Below, one piece after another: positions 32,863-43,138 of a stretch of DNA of 64,000 bases. The notes under the pieces are model-generated. The model did no database searches and had not been told where the DNA came from. It worked only from the letters and a program-made list of their open reading frames with translations. The stretch spans positions 184,001-248,000 of the forward strand of contig CAJNDS010000102.1 in the NCBI GenBank assembly GCA_905221605.1, written 5' to 3'. Source of the DNA: Symbiodinium natans (lineage: Eukaryota; Sar; Dinophyceae; Suessiales; Symbiodiniaceae). The first letter of the stretch is position 1. Each line of letters begins with the position of its first letter. The position numbers and the translations under genes were made by a program.

Positions 32863-34141
32863 TTAGCTGGTGACGGGGTCTGGCCAGTTCTCAATGGAAT
32901 AGCCAAGCTGCTGTTGCATGTCCTTCAGATATCGCACCAGTCGCGGATCCAGCTGCAACAAAGCTTCCTGCGTCGCCTGCATGCACTCCTGGTCGTTAGA
33001 GTGGCCGGCATCCGCGATGGAATTTTCCTAGACCCAGGATTAACCTAGGAATAGAAGGATACCCCTTTCGGTTTTTGAGGGGATTAGAACAGAGGAACCC
33101 CAACCTTAAAACAAAAAAAAAAGGAAATTAGGGGCCCCCTCCGGGTCCGAGCATCATAATTGGGGTCGACGTGCAAGTCCTCGACCTTCGCTGCCTGCCA
33201 GAGGCGAGACAGGTCCGATTCTGGGACGCTGGGCGCGAAGAAGAAGCCTTGGTAGCCCAGTAACCATACTATTTGTATCTTCCCCAAGAATCTTCTTAGT
33301 CTGCTAATAAACTGTTGATACTATTTTAGGATAAGAGTAACTAATTTATAAGGGTACCCGTTTTGGGGTTGGCTACATGATAAGGGAACCCAGAACCCAA
33401 CAAAAACTGCAAAAAGGGTGCCACTGGGCTGCCAAGAAGCGAAACAGCCTCTGGACGACATCGTCAAAGCCTTCGGACGACGTCGTGATCTCCTCAAAGC
33501 GCACGGGGAACATCTCCTCGGCACTCGTGTTCCTGTGGACGTCCACCATGTCTTGAATCATGCCAGACATAACAGGCCACATCGCCATCAGACCCTCTTT
33601 GGGGCCCATGGACATGATCTCGGGCCATGGGGCCATGGGCGAGCCGTACTCTTGGCCGCGGTGGTGGTAGCAGTAGGCGGAGATGAGCATGTCCTTGGGC
33701 TTGCGCACGGCGTGGGCTCCCCGAATGGGCAGCTGCTGCAGGGTCGCCGCGCCCTTGGCCGCCTGGTAGTTGTAGATTTTGGCGGAGTTGTCCCATTGTA
33801 TGGGGATGTCCATCCGGTCGTAGCACAAGGAGTCGTGGTTCGCGGAGGTGATGAAGCTCTCGGGTAGCGACTTGTGGTCGGGTGTCAAGGTGTAGTGGCA
33901 GGAGACAGGTGCGCCCAAGGTGTCAAAGGCGTGTCTCATCACATCTCGCAGCAGCTGGCTGCCAGATTTGTGGTGTGTACCCACCTTGGTAGCCCAGAAA
34001 TTAACCATAGTGTTATAAGGGTAGTCCTTTTTCTGGCTTTTTACCTTACAAGGGAACCCTGAACCACAAAAAAGGAAAAAGGGCACCACCGGGCTACCAA
34101 GCCGCAAAATAGTACCGCTCCTTCCACGGCTTTAGGCTTTC
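32863..34141 (-). CDS. Sulfotransferase-like protein, four exons
   Basis: Exons on the minus strand: 34141-34106, 33984-33441, 33247-33153 and 33027-32863. They sum to 840 nt, stay in phase throughout and end at TAA. All three introns read as GC...AG. The product is at least 279 residues. The P-loop-like VGTHHKSGSQLL follows RYYF and matches the 5'-phosphosulfate loop of PAPS-dependent sulfotransferases; AVRKPKDMLISAYCYHH matches the 3'-phosphate-binding R...S motif; MFPVRFEEI and the C-terminal ADAGHSN segment also fit. It would transfer sulfate from PAPS to an unknown acceptor, perhaps a glycan. Length fits the family (260-300). An upstream exon may exist near 34240-34330 (VFEDSCRDAPMSLVQSRASS). 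Two introns are family A hairpins, the third another hairpin family. Confidence 0.85.
33028..33152 (-). repeat. Intron 3 of the sulfotransferase gene: hairpin with GACCC ends
   Basis: A GC donor (GAT|GCTCGGACC) and AG acceptor (GGTCTAG|GAAAA) enclose inverted ends GGACCCGGAG and CCTGGGTCTAGG. A related sequence (CTAGACCCGGGAGAAACCTAGG) lies at about 40593. Confidence 0.75.
33248..33440 (-). repeat. Intron 2 of the sulfotransferase gene: hairpin family A
   Basis: Sense strand begins GCTT|CTTGGCAGCCCAGTGG and ends GGTTACTGGGCTACCAAG, followed by GCTT. The direct repeat GCTT is a 4-bp target duplication whose first copy supplies the GC donor, and the element end supplies the AG acceptor. Confidence 0.85.
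33985..34105 (-). repeat. Intron 1 of the sulfotransferase gene: hairpin family A
   Basis: Sense strand begins GCGG|CTTGGTAGCCCGGTGG and ends TTCTGGGCTACCAAG, followed by GTGG. It has the same inverted ends and the same splice logic as intron 2, with an imperfect 4-bp duplication (GCGG/GTGG). Confidence 0.85.
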
Positions 34142-35490
34142 CTATACTGAATTTTGAACCCTAGCAAAAATTATTTCTTTGCTGTTTCTTAGGAATTATC
34201 GTACCCAAAAATTAAATTTATTTCCAAGTACCCCCCCAAGTTTCTGGCTGGGAAGCGGCCGATTTGCCTCGACTTGACGCCCGCGACTGCACCAGCGACA
34301 TGGGGGCATCGCGACAGCTGTCCTCGAAGACAGGGTTTAGGGTTTAGGGTTTAGGGTTTGGGGTTTGGGGTTTTGGGTTTAGGGTTTTTTGCCACCCGCC
34401 TAGCTGACCCCCTCTGAGATCACTCCGCAGGGAGGGTTTAGGGTTTGGGGTTTGGGGTTTGGGGTTAAGGGTCCTCAAAGACTGGTCTGGCGCCCAACTG
34501 CAAGCCATCGCCAGCGACGCCCAGAACGAGTGCCGCAAAGCAGATATGAAGCATGGTGGGTCCAGCGAATCTAGTCCACTTCATGGCTCATGGAACGTAG
34601 TAAGCAGCTCAGAATTCTCAAGTGTCAGGTGGGCTAACCTAACTTATGCAACTACTCATAACCCTGCGTATAAACTACATACGAAGTACCTGACCCTTCA
34701 AGCAGGGCAACAGAAACAAACAGGGAAAGACAGCGGCAGTAGGATTTCGGCCGCCCTCCAGCCAAGATGGCTACCGAGGTTTAGATTTAGCGCTTAATGG
34801 GACCTGTTGTACAAGAGTTTAGGGAGAGGGGGGTGGGGGGGGAGGAGGTCGTGGGAAAAAGCCGAGTGAGAGAGTCAGAGAGAGAGAGAGAATGGAGAGA
34901 GAATGGGAGAGAGGGAGAGAGCGAGACCGAGAGATAAGAAAGGATGGGCTATTAGCCGTCAAAATCCTCGTGCTGAACCCTATAACGGGCCTTTTGAGGG
35001 ATTATAGGTCATAAGAGCCCATTCTGGTACAAGACCCGGAAAGTAGACCCGCACTCCGCCTCGCCGTTGTAAGAGTGGGGCTTGTGAGGGCTTGACAAAG
35101 TGTGTGAGGTTGGATCCAAGTGGTTGTCCCCGGCCCCCGCTGCGTTCTTCCTAAACCCTTATAAACCCTAAACCTTTCAAAAGAAGAACCTACAAGGCTT
35201 AACTGTATAAGCCTACATCCAAAGTGGCACAGAGCCCCAATCCAAAGCCGCCGAGTTCCCCCATAGCATTTCCCAAAACTGACCCAGCCTCCTGGTTTAG
35301 GGTTTAGGGTTTAGGGCTACCGAAATTGAGTAGATGAGGTTCACGACTGAGGCCATGGCCACTTGGGGTGAGAGTCTGCGCCTTAGCTTCAGCGAAACCC
35401 TAAACCCTAAACCCTAAACCCTAAACCCGAAACCCTAAACCCTAAACCCTAAACCCTAAACCCTCCCTCGTCCAATTTTACGGCCCAGGC
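34142..35490. other. Tracts and exon-like islands
   Basis: Telomere-type tracts lie at 34334-34386, 34436-34468, 35294-35318 and 35396-35464; a GA-rich stretch at 34850-34935; a family G hairpin at 34975-35030. The plus-strand peptide LKDWSGAQLQAIASDAQNEC (34475-34540) and the minus-strand peptide LKLRRRLSPQVAMASVVNLI (about 35335-35395) are coding-like islands. Confidence 0.35.
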
Positions 35491-35583
35491 ATCCACCAAT
35501 ATACTATATACTTAGGCCTTAAAGGGATTCCTATATAGTAGCTTCAGGGCCCAAGTATATACTATATGGGTACATGGGTCCTT
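35491..35583. repeat. Hairpin family B, copy 3
   Basis: TATACTATATACTTAGG on the left and CCAAGTATATACTATAT then GGTACATGGGTCC on the right. The left end is worn. Confidence 0.8.
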
Positions 35584-35672
35584 TGTGCATTTAAAGCCCA
35601 CACAACTTCGAAGTTGGGAAACTGATTGCCGGCATGCGCCGCGGAATCGCGTCAAGGAAAAAGCCCGGAGAC

Positions 35673-35833
35673 GATCATCCTGCGGGCATGGATGCTATGG
35701 CTTCGTGCATGCTGGTAGCATGGACGTTATCATCGCGCTGCACGGATGCTCTGGTCATTCAAATGCACTGGTAACATGGATGCTAGCATCGCGCTGGCAT
35801 GGATGCTCTGGCCATGCGCACGCACTAGAGAGA
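35673..35833. repeat. Degenerate minisatellite, about 3 units of 55-56 bp
   Basis: Units begin near 35673, 35728 and 35784 and share ATCATCGCGCTG, GGATGCTCTGG and CATGGATGC. It lies just beyond the 3' end of the methyltransferase-RT element. Confidence 0.7.
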
Positions 35834-35841
35834 AACGACAC

Positions 35842-38658
35842 TCAAATCTGATTCATTGTTTTTGGCCAGCGAACAAGCTCGCTGCATACGAGGTGTGGGC
35901 AAACGCTGGGGGCGGACCCTCGAGCCTCAGGCCGACGCTTCGCGGCTTCGCGTGGCCCCATTTTTGCATCGACTCTGGCAGACTGCGGGCATTGCGACTT
36001 GCCGCGCACCAAAAAATCTTGAAACACGAGCACGGCAACGAGAACGGAGTACAACTCAAACTCAGATTGAAATGCGGGATCACCCAGCTGTGCGCCAAGC
36101 AGCTTGGCATCCTCTAGAGTTAACTGATGAGAAAAATATGCGACGGGCTTTAAAGCACTGTACAAGACACCCCCCAACCCAGTGGGACATGCGTCAGTAT
36201 AGAGTTCAAGGACCGGCGCGTGCTCATTCCACATATACACACGTTCTAGTTGAGGCCCACTACCCACAGTAGCGGTCAACATGCTCTCAAGCCAGTGAAG
36301 AGCGTGCTCCACCTGCTTCCTGAACGTGAGTCCTTTCCTGACCCTGGTGTTCAGCTTCGCTGGAGTGTGAGAGGCTTGTGAGGCGTGCACTGCTGCCCAG
36401 AGCATGGATGCCCATGGCCTTGCTGCTGGAATGAGGTTAGCAATCCAGCCCAACACACCTGCGGCAGTCTGCAAAGTCTGAGTGGGTATCATGTTGCCGT
36501 GGCGGCGAAGCTCCTGAAACATTCCACGAAGTCTTTCCGTCTTCTCAGGGCAAAGCATAACCTTGAGGCCTGACGGAAGCAATTGCAGCATCACGCCTAT
36601 CCAGCAAACAGACGCCCCGCGGGAACACTTATGCCATGCAATTTCAAAGCCCAAAATACACCAGAGTAACGTGTAGCGACAGAAAATGCGAGATCTCTCG
36701 AACTTGGTGGGCGCACACGCCACCATTATAGGATCATCCACATATGTCTGCACCCTGCCCTCGAAGTCAGACACAGAAGCCTGGACAATTCGATTGGAAC
36801 ATGCTGCCAGCCGGCACCAAAGCACTGGTCCACATGCAAATCCGAAACTCACCACATGGATCAAGTAGAAGGTGGAGGGCCCGCCTTTGACTACAGCATA
36901 TTTTCGCTCAGATGTCCTAAGAGGCAGTGTGTAAAAGGCATCTTTGAAATCGCTGATAAAGAATTCGCAGTTTGGGCTACGGTTGTTCTTGAGGAAGAGG
37001 GCGTGCACGCTCTCGGCCACATCAGACACCCTCGGGAGGATCACTCTCTCCCGCAATGCCATCAGCCCATTTATGCCGCTTCTCCTCATGTCTACAACCA
37101 GCCTCACCTTTTCCTTGCCGTCTTTTATCTTAATGATGCAAGCAAGCTTTGTGAGTTTGGCGCCTTCCCCCACTAGGCAAACCACATCCCCCCAAGAAGA
37201 TACCTTTGTAGCCCGACCACACGCGACAAGTCGGTCGAGCTCCGCCTGGCCCTTTTCGCCGGCCTCTTCGAAGGACTTGTAGTTCTTGGCACTGCCGTCC
37301 CAGTCCTCAAGCAGCGTTCCTAAAGCCTGCGAGGCCTTGATAGCTGCTGATACAGAGTCTGTCTCAGGGAAGACACCATTGTTCGCGATCGGTTCCTCTA
37401 TTCCCAACGGGAAGCCATATTCTAGCCATTGAGGAATTGTGTCGCGATCAGGGTCCTTGGCGCTGTGGAGAATTGTTTTGAACAGGTTGGTCTGGTAGCC
37501 ATCCGCTGCAGGCTCTGTGTGAAACGACTGAGCCAGCCTGAAGCGAGCTGCCTGAACCAACTCAGAAGAAAAGGGGCATTGACCATTTGCGTTTTCGAAC
37601 TTTGCAACTAATTCGTCAGACAAGAACTCGTCCATGACATGCCGGATTTGAGCTCCCGTCTGTCGCAAAGAGCTTGATCTAGCAACGGCACGTCTGGGAT
37701 CTCTGAGACCCCCGATTGCCTGCTCGTTCTCTCTGCAGCGGCGCGCCGCTGCAGTTTCTGTGGCAGCGGCTCCTGTCTTTGCCGGAAACCCTGCTATGAG
37801 CTTTGCAGACTGGAGGTCTGAGTTTGGGGCTGGCTCCAGCTCTGTGCACTTGTAGCGATCGAGGCGGACAAGTGTGTTGCCTAGCCTGCCTGCCCTGACC
37901 AGTGTTCGTGAGGCCATGACACGCCGGCCCTCTTCTGAGAGCAACCATGCCCGAAGCGCCTTTGCCCAGCATTGACACAGGCCCACCGGATACTTTGCCA
38001 GCGAAGTTCGCCAGACTGAGGCGTCGACTTTGCCTGCCACGTCGCCCTCTGTGTGACAGTGGGCTCGCACATCTTTGCAGGTGAGCTTGACAGTCAGGAT
38101 CCACGGCGCATTGGAGACGATGGCAGTTGGGTTCACGTTGTCGGCGCCATAAGCACACTGGTGAAGGAGCACGGACTGCACGCCTGGTCTTTTGAGCACC
38201 CTCTTCAAAGCCGGATGCTCCCAGGCATAGGAGTCCCACGGATTCTCCAATGAGAATGTGCCGCCTGCCTCTAGGATGAGGTAGCATAGGGCCGCGACTT
38301 TTTCCGCAATCTTGTCGGAAGTGATGACTTGGGCGACCTCGTTCTCGTCTGTCCACCGCTCTCTGGTGAAGGAACTGCAAGTAAATGCCAGATGTGTGTG
38401 GTCCGCTCTCTTGACCGATTGCTTGGCCTGTTCGAAGTCGGCGTCCACGAAGATATCCCAGTTGTAGAAGCCGCCCAAGGGGCCCATGACTTCTGCCACG
38501 TCGCCTGCGATCTCCGTCACTGCTCTTGAAAAGCCACCATGACCTGCAAACAATTCTAAGAAAACAAACTTTCTTGGCGCATGCTCGGTTGATTTCTCTT
38601 GCGGTTTTGCAGCACCAGATGGACGGACAGCAGCAGGGGCAGCGCCAGTAACGGGCAT
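35842..38658 (-). CDS. Pol-like ORF2: methyltransferase-like, reverse transcriptase and RNase H
   Basis: 938 residues. Residues 31-210 resemble a C5-cytosine DNA methyltransferase: FLELFAGHGGFSRA (motif I, SAM binding), FTCSSFTRERW (Cys94 where PCQ normally lies) and SLENPWDSYAW (motif VI). The proline before the Cys and motif VIII are not evident, so activity is uncertain. RT: VRLVVDMRRSGIN (518-530), ISDFKDAFYTLPL (Asp570, Asp573), FGFACGPVLW (605-614), QTYVDD (637-642). RNase H begins ELYTDACPTGLGG (Asp822) and EFELYSV; after residue about 885 the sequence stops resembling RNase H. It may be translated by readthrough from ORF1 or by reinitiation at its own ATG. The RT call is firm; the methyltransferase call is motif-based. 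Confidence 0.9.
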   Translation of the reverse strand: MPVTGAAPAAVRPSGAAKPQEKSTEHAPRKFVFLELFAGHGGFSRAVTEIAGDVAEVMGPLGGFYNWDIFVDADFEQAKQSVKRADHTHLAFTCSSFTRERWTDENEVAQVITSDKIAEKVAALCYLILEAGGTFSLENPWDSYAWEHPALKRVLKRPGVQSVLLHQCAYGADNVNPTAIVSNAPWILTVKLTCKDVRAHCHTEGDVAGKVDASVWRTSLAKYPVGLCQCWAKALRAWLLSEEGRRVMASRTLVRAGRLGNTLVRLDRYKCTELEPAPNSDLQSAKLIAGFPAKTGAAATETAAARRCRENEQAIGGLRDPRRAVARSSSLRQTGAQIRHVMDEFLSDELVAKFENANGQCPFSSELVQAARFRLAQSFHTEPAADGYQTNLFKTILHSAKDPDRDTIPQWLEYGFPLGIEEPIANNGVFPETDSVSAAIKASQALGTLLEDWDGSAKNYKSFEEAGEKGQAELDRLVACGRATKVSSWGDVVCLVGEGAKLTKLACIIKIKDGKEKVRLVVDMRRSGINGLMALRERVILPRVSDVAESVHALFLKNNRSPNCEFFISDFKDAFYTLPLRTSERKYAVVKGGPSTFYLIHVVSFGFACGPVLWCRLAACSNRIVQASVSDFEGRVQTYVDDPIMVACAPTKFERSRIFCRYTLLWCILGFEIAWHKCSRGASVCWIGVMLQLLPSGLKVMLCPEKTERLRGMFQELRRHGNMIPTQTLQTAAGVLGWIANLIPAARPWASMLWAAVHASQASHTPAKLNTRVRKGLTFRKQVEHALHWLESMLTATVGSGPQLERVYMWNEHAPVLELYTDACPTGLGGVLYSALKPVAYFSHQLTLEDAKLLGAQLGDPAFQSEFELYSVLVAVLVFQDFLVRGKSQCPQSARVDAKMGPREAAKRRPEARGSAPSVCPHLVCSELVRWPKTMNQI

Positions 38659-38685
38659 CAGCGCAGGACTGCCCGAGTCCTGTCA
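38659..38685 (-). promoter_or_regulatory. Candidate stop-readthrough signal between gag-like and pol-like ORFs
   Basis: TGA CAG, followed at once by GGACT-CGGGC-AGTCC, a perfect 5-bp stem-loop. No other stop lies between the ORFs and the frame is shared. Confidence 0.45.
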
Positions 38686-40212
38686 CTTGCCCTTTCCCGC
38701 CGCTTTGCCTCCCTTGTCCTTCAGCTGCTGCGCGAGGGGGGACGTGCACTGACCATTTGGGTGGCTGCCCAAGCAAACCTGGCATCCATGGACGCGGCCA
38801 TGCTTGCATGGCTCTGGGCACGCCCCCGCAGCTCCCTTCGAGAAGGCAAAGCAGAGCTCCTTGCCCTCTGAGTTTGTCACGTACAGCGAGCCCCATTTCT
38901 TTGGATGACCAGCCGCTGTCTTCTGCCCCCCCACTTGAGCCTTCAGCGCGCTCTCCATCTGGACCATCTTCTCTTTCAGAAACCTTCGTCTTTTCGCTCC
39001 TCTCGACGATCCTTCGCCTGGCAGAGCCGGAGGGGGAGCGACATGGTGCTTTCCTGACATGGCATTGAGGAGGGCCTCTCTGGACCCGCTGGGCACATTG
39101 ACATCCTCGGCCTTCTGGACTGACATGTGCTTCCCGCCTCTGGCGATGAAGTTTTGCGCTGGGCGGACGACATGCTCGTTCCAGAAGTCTGCATCCCGAG
39201 CAGCGTAGATGAAGACTCCGACCCATGGAGTGGCTCCGTCGAAATCGAGGCCCATAGGCAAACGACCTGAGGCTGACGCTGTCGTCAGTTGCCTCCGGTA
39301 CCTCTCGAACATCTCGCCACGGCACCTGTCCTCTGCTTGCATGAGCAAATGCCAGGTCTCTGGAAATTCGGAGTTGAGCTTCACGACACGGTCGTAGTAC
39401 TCCTCGAGGGCGGCTGTTGTCACCACCTTCTTCGGGCTTTGGCCTGGCGCCTCTGGAGGATATCTGAGCATGAACAAAGCCGAACGAAATACTTTCCAGC
39501 AGGCTGCCCATGCTTCGAAACTCGGAGGGCCAGGTACGTCGAGACCTTTGAATGTCCCGTCTGCTTGTAAGACCCACGAACGGGCCTTCATCTGCTTCTG
39601 CACCCTTCGGCCGAAAGGTGTCAAGACACTGAAGTCGGCATACGGGGCCTCCCGTCTGTCGACCACTCTTTGCTTCAGTGCAGCGATCTGCTCCGGCGTG
39701 GGCTCTGCCTCGCTTGGAGGCTCTGCTCCTGTGATTTCTGCATGATTCAGATACGCTTGATCGATCTCTCTTTGAGACAGCATGTCCACCTCTGTCTCGT
39801 CAAACTGATCCAGCACGTTCGAGAACTTCACCTTCTTCACAGATGAACTCGAGGCTGCGGGGCCATGTGAAGGCAAAGGGGTCACGACAGGCACAGGATC
39901 TGCTATCGGATCTATGTCCGGCATTTGAAAGGCTTGCCTGGCTACTCTCCAAGCCAACGCCAACTGGATCTGCTCGGAGGGTGTGGTTTCGCGGGCCGCT
40001 CCGCCAGCAACACTGCTGATCCGCAAGTCTTTCACTGTCTTGGACCAAACAGACTGTGGCAGCTGCGAGAAAACACGCATGGAGCCCAAACCTCCCAATG
40101 CATCCTGAAAAGCTTTCCAGACATTGGCGGGGAGCCCGCACCATTCAGCAATCTTTTGCAGAGTATCAATGTTGGCGAGCTCGGTCTCGACTGGAAGTAC
40201 TGAAGGCATCAA
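38683..40212 (-). CDS. Gag-like ORF1 of the methyltransferase-RT element
   Basis: 509 residues. The N-terminal third is helical and Trp/Gln-rich. The middle (about 220-330) carries a folded region with FEAWAACWKVFRSALFML and WVGVFIYAARDADFWNEHV. The C-terminus is Lys/Gly-rich with a Cys/His cluster: CFAFSKGAAGACPEPCKHG followed by CQVCLGSHPNGQC, probably zinc-binding and RNA-associated. Together these suit a nucleocapsid-type protein, but no specific gag family is recognised. It ends at TGA (38685-38683), with nine codons from there to the downstream ATG in the same frame. Confidence 0.8.
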   Translation of the reverse strand: MMPSVLPVETELANIDTLQKIAEWCGLPANVWKAFQDALGGLGSMRVFSQLPQSVWSKTVKDLRISSVAGGAARETTPSEQIQLALAWRVARQAFQMPDIDPIADPVPVVTPLPSHGPAASSSSVKKVKFSNVLDQFDETEVDMLSQREIDQAYLNHAEITGAEPPSEAEPTPEQIAALKQRVVDRREAPYADFSVLTPFGRRVQKQMKARSWVLQADGTFKGLDVPGPPSFEAWAACWKVFRSALFMLRYPPEAPGQSPKKVVTTAALEEYYDRVVKLNSEFPETWHLLMQAEDRCRGEMFERYRRQLTTASASGRLPMGLDFDGATPWVGVFIYAARDADFWNEHVVRPAQNFIARGGKHMSVQKAEDVNVPSGSREALLNAMSGKHHVAPPPALPGEGSSRGAKRRRFLKEKMVQMESALKAQVGGQKTAAGHPKKWGSLYVTNSEGKELCFAFSKGAAGACPEPCKHGRVHGCQVCLGSHPNGQCTSPLAQQLKDKGGKAAGKGK

Positions 40213-41165
40213 CTGAATGGACGAGGAAGGCTAATTTGACCTCCCCTTCAGCCGGCACAGAGCGCCATGGCAAAGAATCCTTGGACCTCACTCCGTGACC
40301 CAGCTTGGGCCGCACACCACCATGCAGCTCATTCACTTGTTCTTACTCACACTGCGTGTGGAATCACAACAAACCACACTATTGAACGAAATGGAAGGAT
40401 CCCTGAAATAAGGGAATCACAGCTCCAACAGGGGCACTTCCATTAATGCCTCCTAACTGGGCTGTCCCTGAAAACCCTCTGAAATCAAGAGCCACTTCAA
40501 CCCCGATATGGACCAATGTACCCAAAAAGGGTTTCTGGTCCATACACCTTGATAGGGAACATTATATATGGCCTAAAGCCGAGGGTATACTAGACCCGGG
40601 AGAAACCTAGGAAAATCGGGTACCCTTTTTTGGCTTAAAGGGGCTTAGCAGGGACCCTTAAAGAAAGGGGGAATAAGGGGGCCTACTCGGGGTCCTAGTA
40701 GATGATCCCCCCAATTTCAGGGCCCGTTGGGTTGTCAAGCTCTGGCAGCTTGGCTTCCCCACGCGTCGAGCACGATGGGATCCACCCCAGATCTCCTCCT
40801 GGAAGGGTTTAGGGTTTAGGGTTTAGGGTTTAGGGGGTTTGTCTAAGTCGGGGGCTCCTTGGGGACCGAGAAGAACCCTAAAAGGGCTTATGTTTGATGT
40901 GCCCTGAGAGGGACAAAGACGAGTATAGCTATAGGGTCGGTGATCCCAATTTTTGGGGCCGTCTTCAAGCTTAGGATCTCAGGCTAGATGTTGTTAGGGG
41001 ACGGTATGTGCTCTCAAAAAAAAAGATCCAAAAGGACTAAAGGAAGTCAGGGGAGTGGGGCACACAAAGCCCCCGATAGCTATCCTCACATTCAAGGCCC
41101 TAAGCCCTAAGCCCTAATTTTCTAAGCCCTGAACCCTAAACCCCTCCCCCTCCCCATGTGGAGAG

Positions 41166-41240
41166 GCCTGGTCTGCTGCTGCGCGAGCATGGCCCCGAAG
41201 GTGTCCCGATACAGAGTGATCGCTTCCTGGCACAGTGAGG
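41166..41240 (-). CDS. Candidate exon, TPR-like peptide
   Basis: A TGCCAG acceptor on the minus strand leads into EAITLYRDTFGAMLAQQQTR, which looks like a tetratricopeptide helix. CCCTAAA-type units lie to the left and GGGTTTAGGG to the right. One motif is not enough for a family call. Confidence 0.4.
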
Positions 41241-43138
41241 CGGTTGGGTTTAGGGTTAAGGAGTTTCGTGGGCTTTGAGGCTGTCTGGGTATCTTGCCAC
41301 CTGCCTAGCTCTCTCTGAGGGTTTAGGCCATTTAGGGGTTCTTCTGTCTAGAAACATGAAGCTCGTGCACATGCCCAGTAAGTTGCTTTGTGGAAGTTCT
41401 GGTGCTTGGGGTTGCGATGCTCTGATGCTGCGCCCTGCAGACGAAGTCTGATGCTCCTGGCAACTTCCTACTAGTCCTTCCAAGCCGGAGCATCAGAGTT
41501 CTGCGCGGTTCGGTTCCCTGTACAAGCACGGGAATCTTTGAAGATTTGTTCATGATATAGTGGCACAGCGCAAGCAAGAATCCATGGATCTTCGACTCTA
41601 CATCTTAGCCACGCATTCTGGACACAAGGCGTCGTGAAGCCAATCCGTGACCTTCCTTCATGCCATCGCTAGCAACACATGCTAACCATTTTGGGCACTA
41701 GCGTTGGCTTGCAGCCATTTACCCTGCGTAAAGAATCCCAAACTCCAAATTGAACCCTGCAGCCAAAAGCAGCTCCCCGCCCCAACCTCATTTCGGCCGA
41801 CCTGGTGGATGCAGATAGGATCACGCGCGCGACGCTGCCGCGTGGCTGAAACCCTCTAAACCCATGTTGACGGGAAACAAGGCCCAACCCTAAACGCGTT
41901 TTTATAGACTTCTGGCATCCGCCTCTGATCCTTCCCGACCGAAAGACTTAACACTGATGACTGCCGAGATGACTTGGTGCCATCCTTCTGACATGCTCTG
42001 CCTCCTTCGGCTGTGCCAAAATCTGAGAAGCTGATGTAATTACTCCTTAGCAAAAAGTTGCCCTCTAGAAGCAGAAGCACATCATCTCATCAGGCACTAG
42101 ATCGAGCTTTCGAATCCAACTGGTTCATGACATCATTGTAACCTCGTCAAACCAGGGCATGGAGGCTTGGCTTACCATTGGTGTAGAAACTGCGTTCAGA
42201 AGGGGGCTGCACTGCTCCGTCAAAAGGTTGGACTGAAACATGGGGCTCTTTGCACACTGCATCAGGCCAACTGCTTCCAGTCCATTGCAGTGCATCCGAG
42301 TATTTATGCTGTCGGGTTCTAGCTGGGTGACGGATATTCGGACGCCGGGTCACCTTACTTACAACCTCAACGGTCCGACCACGCCTCACACATCGCGGTG
42401 ATGGCCGGCAACGCCATGTCTGGCCCCAGGAAGCTGGGATGCTGCGCCTTTGGTGATGGCGGGAAGGGGCACATGGTTGAGGGCGATAGTGACATGGTGG
42501 CACGGTGCTTGTCGGGTGGAGGTGGGGTCGGGTAACTATTAGCTCTTCCGGCTAAGGTTGGCTCCTGGGATATCGGATACCATCCTTTGGTGAGCAGTGC
42601 TTGGTGGACATCCCTGACTTGCCCCCGCCAAAACATGCCGAGAGCCCCTGAAAGCCCACGCATTGCAAGCCTGGGCCCAAAAGGCAAAGGGAAAGACCCA
42701 GCACACCCTCAACATTTTCCTGGCACCCATTCATGTAAACTGAATACCCGAAGCATCACAGCAACAGCCCCTCTAAGCTCCAAAAGCCCGAACCCTTGAA
42801 CCCTCAACCCCTAAACCCTAATTTCCCCAAACTCGAATTCCCCTAAACCCTAACGCCCTAAGCCCCCAAAGCCCAAACTCCAAACCCCAAACCCCGTTTT
42901 TCGGTTTAGGGGTATCGGTCCCAACAGTGCCCAGCCTCTACCTCCGCATAGAGCTTCAGCACCTGGGGTGTTTATGTTTGTCGAATATAGGGGCCTGAAA
43001 AGGGTTTTGGGGGGTCGTTCTAGTATCATTACAAAGTGACCATAAGGCACCAGGGAATAGTAACTAGTAATTATTTCGACCGCCTAGATTCGTCATTGTG
43101 GCTCGGGTTGGCCAGGTCACGAGTCGGTCATGAACCCC

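Larger units (their letters stand above)
35842..40212 (-). mobile_element. Retroelement with cytosine-methyltransferase-like domain, RT and RNase H
   Basis: Two ORFs on the minus strand: a gag-like protein (40212-38683) and a pol-like protein (38658-35842) in the same frame, separated by one TGA. The RT type (no integrase upstream, thumb segment like DIRS elements) suggests the DIRS/Ngaro side of retroelements. No LTRs, inverted repeats, integrase or tyrosine recombinase were found, and the RNase H ends early, so this copy is probably truncated at its 3' end. Methyltransferase domains in dinoflagellate retroelements have been reported before. Confidence 0.85.

Noticed and set aside
33418-33867. 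149-residue plus-strand frame
   Set aside because: It is the antisense of the sulfotransferase exon 33441-33984, which has motifs and consistent splicing.
37679-39577. 632-residue open frame on the minus strand
   Set aside because: It overlaps both retroelement ORFs in another frame, is Arg/Ser/Gly-rich without domains, and is a by-product of their GC-rich codons.
42100-42130. tRNA-like B box (TTTCGAATCC)
   Set aside because: No A box or cloverleaf could be drawn upstream.
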